From Sphingomonas sp. So64.6b (GTDB taxonomy: Bacteria; Pseudomonadota; Alphaproteobacteria; Sphingomonadales; Sphingomonadaceae), in the NCBI RefSeq assembly GCF_014171475.1, contig NZ_CP048817.1, positions 3,596,001 to 3,660,000 of the forward strand: a stretch of 64,000 nt of DNA. Direction: 5' to 3'. Positions within the stretch are counted from its first letter, which is position 1. Each line of letters begins with the position of its first letter. Shown in pieces: positions 54,260 to 63,094 of this stretch. A model generated the notes under the pieces. It was not told the DNA's origin, did no database searches, and saw only the letters and a program-made list of their open reading frames with translations. A program made the translations under genes and the position numbers.

Positions 54260-54772
54260 TTACTCGAAGGTCTCGGCGAACACGCGCGTAATCTCCGGCT
54301 TGAGGGCCAAATCCTGCTGCGTGCGCCGACAGGCGTGTAGGATCCTGTCGCTGCGCGACATGCTCGTGGTAGGTGGAGGGGCGATCGGCAGGACGCGACA
54401 GATCGGCTCGACCCCGTATGACGCACGGTTATCATCGATAACCTTGATCATCGCTTGAACGGGCGGTCGAGCTCCGCCGGAGCAAACATGCCGTTGCGTT
54501 GCGCAGAATCTCATTCGCCTGCCGCAGCTCAGAGACCTCGCGTTCCAGCGCTTTGAGCTTGTCCGCCACCTCGGTTGGGACATCGGTGCGCTTGCCGCTA
54601 TTGACCTACGCCTTCCTTCCTCACTCAAACAACATCTGGGGTACACAGCCGATCTCCTCCGCGACCGATACCACCGCCGCCCATCGCGATGGGTGATCCC
54701 GCTCGTGGTCGAAACCATCCGTACCGCGCGATCGCGAATTTTCGGCGCAAACGTCTTCGTCGTCTCGCTCAT
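54260..54772 (-). pseudogene. IS3-family orfA and start of orfB, decayed
   Basis: From an ATG near 54772 the minus strand reads MSETTKTFAPKIRDRAVRMV and, in another frame, HERDHPSRWAAVVSVAEEIG then VADKLKALEREVSELRQANE, which is the standard IS3 orfA with its leucine zipper. A later piece, MIKVIDDNRASYGVEPICRV, is the start of orfB. It breaks off after RTQQDLALKPEITRVFAETF at about 54260. Stops and frame changes show it is inactive. Confidence 0.75.
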
Positions 54773-54863
54773 ACGGGGCCGCCTCTCAGGAATTGGAGCC
54801 TCCGGCAAACCCGGGGCGGTTCACTTAAGCGCCCAACAGGTTTCCTCTTCTGGGCAGCCCGGA

Positions 54864-56204
54864 TCATGCCGCTCGTCGCCATCTAGGGAAGCGGAAGTCC
54901 GCTCCGACCGGGTCGGGCAAGCGCCGTCGTGAATGCTCGCCGACAGGCTTCGACGGCCGCTCGATGAGGACAGTCGGGTCGGGCAAACCATCGCTCAGCA
55001 TTTCGGCCCAGATCGTCGCCAGTTCGCGACGCCGGGGCATGTAGGCCGCACGATTATAGACGCCCTCGACCTTCGCCGTCGGGACATGCGCCAGCATGAG
55101 GTCGATGACCTGCCGGTCATGCTCCTTGCCCTCCCGCTCGGCCCATTCGTTCATGATGGTAGAGAAGGCCGCGCGAAAGCCATGAGGCACATGATGACCA
55201 TGATAGCCGGCGCGATTGAGCAGGTAGCCGATCGCGTTCTCGCTCATTGTTCGATGGGAATGCCGGTTACCTGGGAAGAGCAGTTCGCCCTCTCCGGTGA
55301 GCGGCCAGAGTGCCCGAAGCACGGCCAGGCATGGCTGAGTGATCGGCACGAGATGATCGCCGTTCAGCTCGCCCTTGCGATTAAGGTCGCCTTTCATGCG
55401 GGAAGCAGGAATGCGCCAGAGCGGCAACCTGCCGTTCAAATCCTCTAACTCATCCCAGCGCGCGCCGCGCAGTTCGCTTGGGCGGACCGCAGTGAGCGAA
55501 AGCAAGCGCATCGCAAGCCGGGTGGTCGGTCGGGCATAGTCCTCTTCGGCTGCGATGATCATTTTCCGCAGAGGGACGAGATCGGTGATCGCCGGCTGGC
55601 GGCCCTTGCGAAGCGGCTTCAGGACCTTGCCAAGCTTCTCGGCGGGGTCCGACTGCACGATGCCTTGCGCGATGCCGTAGATGAAGACGGCTGATATCCG
55701 TTGTCGGATGCGCTTGGCTGTCTCGATCGACCCACGAGCCTCGATCTCGCGCAGAACGCCAAGCACGAGCGGCGGGGTCAGCTGCGCGATCGGCAGCGCA
55801 CCGATCGTCGGAAAGACGTCACGCTCAAGGCTGCGGATGATGTCAGCCGCATGGATCCTGGCCCATTGCGCCTTGGCGTTCTCATGCCATTCGCGCGCGA
55901 CGCGCTCGAACGTCTGCCGCCCTGCCTCGATGTTCTCCTCAATCCTGAGCTTCTTGGCCACGTTGGGATCGCGGCCTTCGCAGAGAACCGTATAGGCCTC
56001 GTCGCGCTTGCTGCGCGCATCGGCCAGCGAAACGAACGGATAGGCACCGAAGGCCATGCTCCTCTGCTTGCCGTCGTAATCGTAATTCCAGCGCCAGAGT
56101 TTGCCGCCGCTGGGCGTGACAAGCAGGTAGAGGCGGTTGGCGTCGGTGAGTTTATAGGGTTTGGGGCGCGCTTTGGCAGCGCGAATTTTCGCATCGGTCA
56201 GCAA
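54864..56204 (-). CDS. Tyrosine-type site-specific integrase (P4-like)
   Basis: The TTG at 56204 is preferred as start because a perfect AGGAGG (56211-56216) lies 6 bp upstream and the protein then begins LTDAKIRAAKARPKPYKLTD as P4 integrases do. A longer frame from a GTG lacks this site. The 446-residue product has the DUF4102-like arm domain, a core-binding domain, and the catalytic domain with RLLSLTAVRPSELRGARWDE (first Arg), HGFRAAFSTIMNE (His-x-x-Arg) and AYMPRRRELATIWAE (Tyr region). Its gene lies 183 bp from the tRNA-Ser 3' end, the typical attachment arrangement for a genomic island. Confidence 0.93.
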   Translation of the reverse strand: MLTDAKIRAAKARPKPYKLTDANRLYLLVTPSGGKLWRWNYDYDGKQRSMAFGAYPFVSLADARSKRDEAYTVLCEGRDPNVAKKLRIEENIEAGRQTFERVAREWHENAKAQWARIHAADIIRSLERDVFPTIGALPIAQLTPPLVLGVLREIEARGSIETAKRIRQRISAVFIYGIAQGIVQSDPAEKLGKVLKPLRKGRQPAITDLVPLRKMIIAAEEDYARPTTRLAMRLLSLTAVRPSELRGARWDELEDLNGRLPLWRIPASRMKGDLNRKGELNGDHLVPITQPCLAVLRALWPLTGEGELLFPGNRHSHRTMSENAIGYLLNRAGYHGHHVPHGFRAAFSTIMNEWAEREGKEHDRQVIDLMLAHVPTAKVEGVYNRAAYMPRRRELATIWAEMLSDGLPDPTVLIERPSKPVGEHSRRRLPDPVGADFRFPRWRRAA

Positions 56205-56350
56205 TGTCAGCCTCCTGAAAGTACCACGTTTTTCGACCGTGCGTGCCACGTTTTAGTACCTCCGGTTCGCCGGATGGGTACGAACGGGTACGGACGGCCG
56301 AGGCCGAGCCGGTCTGCTAAGTATCAGATTTCAGGAGGGAAAAGTCGATA

Positions 56351-56375
56351 CCGGTGGTCCAATACGGACCACCGG
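56351..56375 (-). terminator. Terminator hairpin after tRNA-Ser
   Basis: CCGGTGGTCC-AATAC-GGACCACCGG forms a perfect 10-bp stem 11 bp beyond the tRNA-Ser 3' CCA end on the minus strand, followed after the stem by ATCGACTTTT. It would end the tRNA transcript and shield it from integrase-region transcription. Confidence 0.65.
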
Positions 56376-56386
56376 GAACAGGTCCG

Positions 56387-56477
56387 TGGCGGAGCGGGAG
56401 GGATTCGAACCCTCGATACGCTTTTGGCGTATACTCACTTTCCAGGCGAGCGCCTTCGACCACTCGGCCACCGCTCC
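56387..56477 (-). tRNA. tRNA-Ser (GGA anticodon)
   Basis: The minus strand reads GGAGCGG...CCGCTCC acceptor arms, TGGCCGAGTGGTCGAAGGC (D-arm), CTCGC-CTGGAAA-GTGAG (anticodon arm with GGA), a long variable arm TATACGC/GCGTAT and GGGTTCGAATCCC (T-arm). CCA is encoded at 56387-56389. The long variable arm fits Ser. It is the probable integration site of the island whose integrase lies next to it. Confidence 0.95.
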
Positions 56478-56578
56478 GCATATCCCGGACAGGAAGCGGT
56501 TGCCCTAGGGCTTGATGCGGGCCTGTGCAAGCGGCGAGCGATTGCGCCGATGCGTCCGCTCGTGCCACACTTGCCGCC

Positions 56579-57460
56579 ATGCTGATCCCACTGCTCTCGC
56601 TGCTCGCGTTCGCCCAGGCGACACCCCCCACCCCTGCTGCCCCCGCCGCAACGCCACCGGCGCCGTTGCCCTCCGATGTGGCCGAGCAAGACTGGCGGGC
56701 GATCCCCGATAACGAATTGCTGGTGATGACACTGACCGGCAACCGGACCGTGGTGATCCGCCTCGCCGCACGCTTTGCACCCGAACATGTGGCCAATGTC
56801 CGCACGCTCGCCAAAGCGGGCTGGTGGGACGCCTCGAGCGTCTATCGCGTGCAGGAAAATTGGGTCGCACAATGGGGCGATGCGACCGAGAAGAAGCCGC
56901 TAGCGCCGGGCGTGGTCAAGATCCCGGCGGCGGAATATGAGTTCGCCGGTTTCACCGTCGCACAACGGCTGAGCAAAGCGGATTCGCATTCGACCGCGTC
57001 GGGCTTCACCGCGGACGGCTGGCCGATCGCGACTGACGGCAAAATGGCATGGCTGACGCATTGCTACGGCACGGTCGGCGTGGCGCGCGACAGTGCGCCC
57101 GACACCGGCAGCGGATCCGAACTGTTCACGCCGATTGGCCAATCGGCGCGGCGACTCGACCGCAACTACACCGTGGTCGGCCGCATCATCGAGGGCATGA
57201 AATATCTCTCGGCGCTGCCGCGCAGCGACGCGGCGATGGGCGTCTATGCGACCGAAGCCGAGCGCTCCGGCATCGTCTCGGTACGGCTGGCCAGCGACAT
57301 GCCGGTCGCTGAGCGACCGAAGTTCGAATATCGATCAACCGATAACGAGCGCTTCGCCGCCTATATCAAGCTGCGCGAAAATCCTGCGGCGCCGATGATC
57401 GGATCCGGCCTCGAAGTGTGCGAAATGCCGCTGGCCACGCGCCGGGTGCCGGTAAAGTAG
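56579..57460 (+). CDS. Peptidyl-prolyl cis-trans isomerase, cyclophilin type (exported)
   Basis: The start at 56579 gives a signal peptide (MLIPLLSLLAFAQA) and a Pro/Ala-rich linker. The 293-residue protein then shows the cyclophilin fold: TVVIRLAARFAPEHVANVRT near residues 57-76, WWDASSVYRVQENWVAQWGD near 82-101 (the FHRVxxxFxxQGGD equivalent), and a C-terminal VGRIIEGMKYLSALP near 201-215. The core catalytic pattern is altered (Arg of FHR present; QGGD reads QWGD), which is seen in divergent periplasmic members. It is the first gene right of the island. Confidence 0.85.
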   Translation: MLIPLLSLLAFAQATPPTPAAPAATPPAPLPSDVAEQDWRAIPDNELLVMTLTGNRTVVIRLAARFAPEHVANVRTLAKAGWWDASSVYRVQENWVAQWGDATEKKPLAPGVVKIPAAEYEFAGFTVAQRLSKADSHSTASGFTADGWPIATDGKMAWLTHCYGTVGVARDSAPDTGSGSELFTPIGQSARRLDRNYTVVGRIIEGMKYLSALPRSDAAMGVYATEAERSGIVSVRLASDMPVAERPKFEYRSTDNERFAAYIKLRENPAAPMIGSGLEVCEMPLATRRVPVK

Positions 57461-57487
57461 CCCGGCAATGGCGTTGTTTTCCGCCTG

Positions 57488-58096
57488 CTAGCGTCCGACC
57501 CAGTCCGCAACCTCGCCGGCGACCTGATTGGCCGCCTGGTTAAGGCCGATGCCGACTGCGCCGGCCTCGACCGCCGTCACCGGCACTCGCGCTTCGAAGC
57601 GGCGCTTCTCGACCACGCTGGCCGAGCCACGGATCAGCGCCGCGTCATAGGTCACGACCGCCTCATTGGTCGTCGCATCAACGCCGAAATTGCGCAATTC
57701 ACCCGACAGACGCGCACCGGGATCGGCATAGGATTGCGCATTGCTCAGCACCACACGCCCAGTCTTCGCGCCGACCGTATCGGATAGCAGCCGTGCGAAC
57801 AGGCGGGCGGGCTGTTCGACCCATTGCGCCTTGGCGACATAGGCGATCGCGGTGTCGCTCGCCTGCACTGGCACGCGGTTGGTCGCCAGCGCCTGCGACA
57901 CTGCCGGCACGAGGATGGTGATCGTCGCGCTGTTGGCCGAATTCTGCACCTGGCCGACCGGTATGGTCGCAGCCGAACTGATCGTCAGCAGCACAGGCGG
58001 CGGCTTGGCGCCGAAGCTGATACAGGCCGACAGCGGCAGCAAAGCGGCCGCCAGGGCGATTTTGCGGGCGACCCGTTGGGGGAGCGGTTGGTTCAT
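57488..58096 (-). CDS. ABC-type transport auxiliary lipoprotein (Mla system)
   Basis: The ATG at 58096 is chosen because GAGG sits 8 bp upstream. A GTG at 58108 overlapping the MlaD stop is the alternative. The 202-residue product has a lipoprotein signal with lipobox LSAC near residue 22-25. It then carries the ABC_trans_aux fold: strands such as ITILVPAVSQALATNRVPVQ and AKAQWVEQPARLFARLLSDT, and DYxGxxxR-like REASV...VEKRRFEARVPV segments. It would help lipid transfer between the inner membrane complex and the outer membrane and is last in the mlaE-F-D-lipoprotein operon. Confidence 0.82.
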   Translation of the reverse strand: MNQPLPQRVARKIALAAALLPLSACISFGAKPPPVLLTISSAATIPVGQVQNSANSATITILVPAVSQALATNRVPVQASDTAIAYVAKAQWVEQPARLFARLLSDTVGAKTGRVVLSNAQSYADPGARLSGELRNFGVDATTNEAVVTYDAALIRGSASVVEKRRFEARVPVTAVEAGAVGIGLNQAANQVAGEVADWVGR

Positions 58097-58104
58097 CGGG
58101 CGCC

Positions 58105-59073
58105 TCACTTGTTGGGCTTATAGTCGGGAAGCTTGGGCGAACCGACCAGCGCGCCGGCACCGCCCTGATCGATCTTTTCGGCGACCGAGGTCAGCGCAAG
58201 CGACATCTGGCGCAGATCGCGGACCAGCAGCCCGACCTCGGGAATGGTCTGTTTCGAGAAGGCCTGAACCCCGGGCCGGGCGTCGCCGATCACCGCATCC
58301 AGCGATTCCATGCTGTGTTGCGCAGCGGCCACCGCCTTGCTCAGATTCTGCGTCGCCGGGCGAACATCCTCATTGATCATCGCATTGGTCGAACCCGCCA
58401 ATTGGCCGATCTGCTGCGCGGCATCGCCCGCCTGCTTGATCGCAAGCCGCGTCTCGGCAAGCGTCGCGGCAATCTCCGGCCCGCGGTCGGCGAGCGCGCC
58501 GGTCAGCCGGTTGGTGTTGGCAAGAATGCCCTCGATCGATTTCTGGTTCTTGTCCGACAGCATCTCGGTCAGACGCTCGGTCAGAGTCGAGAAGCGTTCG
58601 AGCAATTGCGGCGCGGAACTGAGGATCGCGCCAAGGCCACCCTGTTTGGGCGGAATCACCGGTACACCGTAAGGGCAGGATTTTTCCGGCTGGACTTGCG
58701 GGCAGCCGATCGGCGGCGCGCCCTTGACCGCGCCGTCGAGCTGAATCTGACTGACGCCGGTAAAACCGACGCCCTGGATCGTCGCAGTAGTCCCCTCGAG
58801 CACCGGCGTGTCATCGTTGACGGAAATGCGCACGCGCACGAACTGGGGATCTGGCCGCCACAGCGCAATCTCCTTCACCTGTCCCGCCGGCACACCCGAA
58901 AAGGCCACGGCCGACCCCTTGTTCAAGCCATCGACAGACTGTTTGAAGAAGATGTCGTACTCCTTCTCGGCCGAACCGTTGAGGCGTGCGATCCACACCG
59001 TGAACAGCGCAAGCACGGCGAGCAGGATCAGCACCACGGCACCGACCAGGACATGGTTCGAACGGGTTTCCAT
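58105..59073 (-). CDS. mlaD: MlaD-family MCE protein
   Basis: The 322-residue protein starts with one transmembrane helix (HVLVGAVVLILLAVLALFTV near residues 7-26) and then the MCE domain: YDIFFKQSVDGLNKGSAVAF near 39-58, FSGVPAGQVKEIAL, and a segment containing PVLEGTTATIQGVGFTGVSQ. A long coiled-coil tail follows. MCE proteins form hexameric rings that pass lipids across the periplasm. The start overlaps the ATPase stop by 1 bp. Confidence 0.9.
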   Translation of the reverse strand: METRSNHVLVGAVVLILLAVLALFTVWIARLNGSAEKEYDIFFKQSVDGLNKGSAVAFSGVPAGQVKEIALWRPDPQFVRVRISVNDDTPVLEGTTATIQGVGFTGVSQIQLDGAVKGAPPIGCPQVQPEKSCPYGVPVIPPKQGGLGAILSSAPQLLERFSTLTERLTEMLSDKNQKSIEGILANTNRLTGALADRGPEIAATLAETRLAIKQAGDAAQQIGQLAGSTNAMINEDVRPATQNLSKAVAAAQHSMESLDAVIGDARPGVQAFSKQTIPEVGLLVRDLRQMSLALTSVAEKIDQGGAGALVGSPKLPDYKPNK

Positions 59074-59897
59074 CAGCGCGTAGCCCCTGCTTGTTCACTC
59101 AATTCCCGCGCGCGTTCGACCGAAGCGGTCGCGTTGCGGCCGCGCGGGCCGTTGAAATATTCCTGGATCCATGGATGGTCCAACGCGAGAAGTTCCGGAA
59201 TCGTGCCGACCGCGATCACCTTCTTGTCGGCGATCACCGCGATCCGGTCACAGATCGCATAGAGCGTATCGAGATCATGGGTGATCAGGAACACCGTCAG
59301 CCCAAGCGTTTTTTGCAGGCCCTTGGTCAGTTCGTCGAACGCCGCCGCACCGATCGGGTCGAGCCCGGCGGTCGGTTCATCGAGGAACAGCAACTCGGGA
59401 TCCATCGCCAGTGCGCGCGCCAGCCCGGCGCGCTTGCGCATGCCGCCCGACAATTCGGCGGGATATTTGGGCCCGGCGTCGGCGGACAGGCCGCTCATCA
59501 CCACCTTATACGCCGCGATCTCGTCGAGCAGCGACGGATCGAGCTTCGGATAGAATTCGCGCAAGGGGACCTGGATGTTCTCCGCGACCGTCAGCGTCGA
59601 AAACAACGCGCCGCCCTGGAACAGCACGCCCCAGCGCTTGCGGATATCGACCGCCTCGGTCTCCTCGCGGTCGATCGTCGGCTCGCCGAACACGGTGATT
59701 TCGCCCGCATCCGGGGTCTGCAGCCCAATGATCGAGCGCATCAGCACTGACTTGCCGGTGCCCGATCCGCCGACCACGCCGAAAATCTCGCCGCGTCGTA
59801 CCTCCAGATCCAGCCCTTCATGGACCACCTGATCCCCGAAGCTGTTCTTCAGCCCGTGCACGGTGATGATCTTTTCGGATTGATCGCGCCCGCTCAT
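59073..59897 (-). CDS. mlaF: Mla-type ABC transporter ATP-binding protein
   Basis: The start MSGRDQSEKIITVHGLKNSF is set at 59897, where it overlaps the permease stop (ATGA); a longer frame to 60164 has no domain. The 274-residue ATPase has Walker A GGSGTGKSVLM near residues 43-53, signature LSGGMRKRAGLARAL near 144, and Walker B LLFLDEPTAGLDPIGAAAFD near 165. It belongs to the MlaF/Ttg2A group that powers phospholipid transport. Confidence 0.92.
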   Translation of the reverse strand: MSGRDQSEKIITVHGLKNSFGDQVVHEGLDLEVRRGEIFGVVGGSGTGKSVLMRSIIGLQTPDAGEITVFGEPTIDREETEAVDIRKRWGVLFQGGALFSTLTVAENIQVPLREFYPKLDPSLLDEIAAYKVVMSGLSADAGPKYPAELSGGMRKRAGLARALAMDPELLFLDEPTAGLDPIGAAAFDELTKGLQKTLGLTVFLITHDLDTLYAICDRIAVIADKKVIAVGTIPELLALDHPWIQEYFNGPRGRNATASVERARELSEQAGATR

Positions 59898-61003
59898 GTC
59901 CAGCCGACCCAGGTGAAGAACACCGCGAAAAAGGCGTCGAGCACGATCACCAGGAAAATCGCCTGAACCACGGCAGAGGTGGTACGCAGGCCGACCTGCT
60001 CGGCATCGGCCTCGACCATCATGCCCTGGAAACAACCCGCGATGGCGATGATCGCGCCGAACACCGGCGCCTTGACCAGACCGACATACAGATCGGTGAT
60101 CGGTACCACTTCGCGAATGCGTTGGATGAAAGTGACCGGCGGGATACCGAGCGAAACCCAGCACAACAGGCCACCACCGATGATCGCGACCAGCGAGGCG
60201 TAGAAGCCGAGCAACGGCATCATCAGCACCACCGCGAGCGTACGCGGCAGCACCAGCGCTTCCATCGGCGAAACGCCGATCGTACGCATCGCATCGACCT
60301 CTTCGGTCAGTTTCATCGTCCCGATCTGCGCCGCGAAAGCGGAACCGGAACGCCCCGCGACCATGATCGCGGTCATCAACACGCCGAGTTCGCGCAAGGT
60401 CAGCCGCCCGACCAGGTTGATCGTGAACACTTCCGCGCCGAACTGACGCAGCTGCACCGCACCCTGCTGCGCGATGACGATGCCGATCAGGAAACTCATC
60501 AGCCCGATAATGCCGAGCGCCGACACGCCGACCACCTCGAACCGCTGCACCGTGGCGTTGAAACGGAAACGGCTCGGGTGCCGAATGACGCTGCCCAGCG
60601 CGATCACCGTCGCGCCCATGAAACCGAGCAGCCCGACCGTCGTCTTCATCGCGATCATCGTCGCTTCGCCAACTTCGCCGAGCACGCGCGAGAAGCTGCC
60701 GACATGTTCGGGGCGCATCTTGACCGCCTGGTCGGCGGCCTTGACCTGCGCGAGCAGATGCTCGGCATCGGCGTCGAGCCCCTCAATCTTCGCGTCATGT
60801 TCGGCAGCGAAACGCTGCACCACCCAGGCGCCGACCGTATCGATGCGGTCGATCCCGCTCAGGTCAAGCCGGTCGACCGGGCCATCATAGGCACGCAGCC
60901 GTTCGGGCAGGTCGCCGATCCGCGACAGCGACAAATTGCCCGAAAAGCGCAGGACATCACCGTCGGCGGCGCGTTCGTGCGAGAAGGCGGCGACATCGTT
61001 CAT
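59894..61003 (-). CDS. mlaE: MlaE-family permease with N-terminal STAS domain
   Basis: The start is ATG 61003; a GTG at 61012 is also open. The 369-residue protein has an N-terminal STAS-like domain (LRFSGNLSLSRIGDLPERLR near 18-37, LDLSGIDRIDTVGAWVVQRF near 47-66). The MlaE permease fold follows with several transmembrane helices, GLMSFLIGIVIAQQGAVQLR near 172-191 and the conserved GRSGSAFAAQIGTMKLTEEV near 221-240. In Escherichia coli the STAS part is a separate protein (MlaB). Here it is fused. Confidence 0.9.
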   Translation of the reverse strand: MNDVAAFSHERAADGDVLRFSGNLSLSRIGDLPERLRAYDGPVDRLDLSGIDRIDTVGAWVVQRFAAEHDAKIEGLDADAEHLLAQVKAADQAVKMRPEHVGSFSRVLGEVGEATMIAMKTTVGLLGFMGATVIALGSVIRHPSRFRFNATVQRFEVVGVSALGIIGLMSFLIGIVIAQQGAVQLRQFGAEVFTINLVGRLTLRELGVLMTAIMVAGRSGSAFAAQIGTMKLTEEVDAMRTIGVSPMEALVLPRTLAVVLMMPLLGFYASLVAIIGGGLLCWVSLGIPPVTFIQRIREVVPITDLYVGLVKAPVFGAIIAIAGCFQGMMVEADAEQVGLRTTSAVVQAIFLVIVLDAFFAVFFTWVGWT

Positions 61004-61065
61004 CGCGCCCACCCTTGATGCAATCGCGCTGGATCGGCAAGCCGAATGCCGCGTAAGACCAACTG

Positions 61066-61749
61066 ATGACTGAAGAAGCCGCCCACCGACTTGCGATCTA
61101 CGATATGGACAAGACGATCACCGTCGCGCCAACCTGGACGCGCTTCCTGATCGGCGCGACACGCGCGCATGCGCCGTGGCGGCTGGCGCTGCTGCCGCTC
61201 GCCGGGCTTGCGATCGGTGGCTATGGGTTGCGGCTGATCAACCGCGCACGTTTGAAACAGGTGACGCAGCGGCTGCTGCTCGGCGGATCGATCGCGCGCC
61301 GGGATGCGGATATCCTTGCTGTCCGTTTCGCCGATCGGGTGGTCGCCGATGGTTTGTTCGCCGGCGCGCGAGCGCGGATCGAAGCCGATCGCGCGGCGGG
61401 CTACCGCCTGGTCATGGCGACCGCCTCCTATGATTTCTATGTCACCGCGATCGCGCAGCGACTCAGCTTCGATGCGGTGATCGCGACAGGATCGCGCCTG
61501 ACCGAAGACGGGCGCGTCCGCGCGGTGATCGACGGCGAGAATTGCTATGGCCCGGCCAAGTTGCGCATGATCCAGTCCTGGCTCGCTGTCCAGGGTATCG
61601 ACCGGTCGGAAACCCAAATCCGTTTTTATTCCGACCATGTGTCTGACGCGCCGACGCTCGACTGGGCCGACGAGCCATTCGCCGTACATCCGAGCCCTGC
61701 GCTGCGTGCGCTCGCCATCATCAGGGGCTGGCCGATCCTCGACTGGTAG
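61066..61749 (+). CDS. HAD-superfamily IB phosphatase
   Basis: The 227-residue protein has the HAD motif I IYDMDKTITV near residues 11-20 (nucleophile Asp13), motif II MATASYDFYV near 108, a Lys in YGPAKLRMIQ near 163, and motif IV FYSDHVSDAPTL near 186. The layout matches SerB/HAD-IB enzymes acting on phospholipid or sugar phosphates. A hydrophobic cap stretch (WRLALLPLAGLAIGGYGL near 38-55) is notable. It is divergent from the mla operon across 62 bp. Confidence 0.85.
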   Translation: MTEEAAHRLAIYDMDKTITVAPTWTRFLIGATRAHAPWRLALLPLAGLAIGGYGLRLINRARLKQVTQRLLLGGSIARRDADILAVRFADRVVADGLFAGARARIEADRAAGYRLVMATASYDFYVTAIAQRLSFDAVIATGSRLTEDGRVRAVIDGENCYGPAKLRMIQSWLAVQGIDRSETQIRFYSDHVSDAPTLDWADEPFAVHPSPALRALAIIRGWPILDW

Positions 61750-61760
61750 ATCGCGCGATC

Positions 61761-63038
61761 TCAAAGCAGCATATCCACCGCGTGGATGATCAGCCCGACC
61801 AACCCGCCGACCAGCGTGCCGTTGACGCGGATATATTGCAGATCGCGCCCGACGGCATTCTCCAGCCGCTGCGTGATCGTGCGCGCGTCCCAACCGCGTA
61901 CCGTTTCCGACACGAGCCGGACGATGCCGTCGCCATAATCTGCCGCCATGCCCACCGCTGCCCGACGCGTGAAACGGTTGATGGTTGCACGAAGCCCGGA
62001 ATCTTCCTGCAAGGTCGTGCCCAATTGGCGTAACATATCGCCCAATTTGCCGCTCATCGCAGCATTGGGGTCGCGTGCGACCTTGAGCAGGCTGGCGCGA
62101 GCGCTTTCCCACATGCCGTCGAGCCAAAGCTGCATCGCGGGATTATCGATCAGGTCGGCCTTGAGCGCCTCGACCTTGGCGCGCATCTTCGGGTCGTATT
62201 GCAGGTCATAGGCAAGCACCTCGAGCCCTTCCTCCGCCTTGGCGCGCAATGGATGATCGGGATCGTCGGCCATGTCGTTGACCAGCCCGTCGAGCCCGGA
62301 AATGATCTTATCGGCGAGCGTCTCGTCGAGACCGGTCCAGCGCAGGACCGACCCGGCGCGTTCATGCACCATCGCACGCACCAGATGTTCGTTCGAGCTG
62401 AGCACCTGCGCCGCCCAGCGGATAATCCCGTCGAGCAGCGGCAAATGACGTTTCTCGGCAATCGCCGCGGTCAGCGCCTGGCCAAGCAACGGCGAAACCT
62501 CGAGCGTGCGCAACCGCTGACCGATCGCCCCTTTGACCATGCCACCGAGACGCTGCGGGTCGAACGCCTCAAGCATGTTCGCGACCAGTCCGGAGGCGCC
62601 ACGCCGCAACCGCCCCTCGCTGCCGGCCGGTGCGGAAAGCCAGCGCCCCGCCGCCGAGGCGACATCGAGCTGCCGCATGCGCCGCGCGACCACGCCGGGA
62701 ATGAGGAAATTGTCACGCAGGAACTGCGCCAGCGTATCGCCGATGCGGTCCTTGTTGCGCGGGATGATCGCGGTGTGCGGAATAGGCAGGCCGAGTGGGT
62801 GGCGGAACAGCGCGGTCACCGCGAACCAGTCGGCCAGCCCGCCGACCATCGCCGCTTCGGCAAAGGCGCGAATAAAACCGATCGCCGGATGCCCCCCCAT
62901 TGATGAAGCATCGAGCGCGCGGGTCGCGAGGAACACTGCCGCCATCGCAACGAGCAGGCCGGTGGCAACGATTCGCATCCGACGCAGCCCCGCAGGCACG
63001 GCTTCTGCGTTGCGGGATGCGCGGGCGAGCAGCTTCAT
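61761..63038 (-). CDS. DUF445 domain membrane protein
   Basis: The 425-residue protein starts with one transmembrane helix (IVATGLLVAMAAVFLATRAL near 24-43). DUF445 features follow: AMVGGLADWFAVTALFRHPL near 67-86 and PIPHTAIIPRNKDRIGDTLA near 90-109. The C-terminal VNGTLVGGLVGLIIHAVDML forms a second helix. The function of DUF445 is not known. It is convergent with the HAD gene, 11 bp apart. Confidence 0.88.
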   Translation of the reverse strand: MKLLARASRNAEAVPAGLRRMRIVATGLLVAMAAVFLATRALDASSMGGHPAIGFIRAFAEAAMVGGLADWFAVTALFRHPLGLPIPHTAIIPRNKDRIGDTLAQFLRDNFLIPGVVARRMRQLDVASAAGRWLSAPAGSEGRLRRGASGLVANMLEAFDPQRLGGMVKGAIGQRLRTLEVSPLLGQALTAAIAEKRHLPLLDGIIRWAAQVLSSNEHLVRAMVHERAGSVLRWTGLDETLADKIISGLDGLVNDMADDPDHPLRAKAEEGLEVLAYDLQYDPKMRAKVEALKADLIDNPAMQLWLDGMWESARASLLKVARDPNAAMSGKLGDMLRQLGTTLQEDSGLRATINRFTRRAAVGMAADYGDGIVRLVSETVRGWDARTITQRLENAVGRDLQYIRVNGTLVGGLVGLIIHAVDMLL

Positions 63039-63044
63039 GGGTGA

Positions 63045-63070
63045 AACAATCCCCGAAACCGGGGATTGTT
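63045..63070 (-). terminator. Terminator hairpin after RND transporter gene
   Basis: AACAATCCCCG-AAAC-CGGGGATTGTT is a perfect 11-bp stem with a 4-nt loop lying 25 bp downstream of the minus-strand RND gene stop and 6 bp before the DUF445 start on the same strand. It would separate the two genes' transcripts. Confidence 0.7.
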
Positions 63071-63094
63071 CAAGTGCGAAGGCCTTTTAACACG

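Noticed and set aside
1..56386. A CRISPR array or phage region
   Set aside because: No regularly spaced short repeats, Cas genes, capsid, tail or lysis genes were seen; the integrase alone is explained by the island.
56200..56480. Second attachment site (repeat of the tRNA 3' end) inside the window
   Set aside because: I noticed no matching stretch elsewhere in the 64 kb, but I cannot run an exact search, so the far end stays undefined.
60122..62903. Long plus-strand frames opposite the MlaE and DUF445 genes
   Set aside because: Composition is Arg/His-rich and repetitive, as expected for shadows of high-GC genes, with no recognisable domain.
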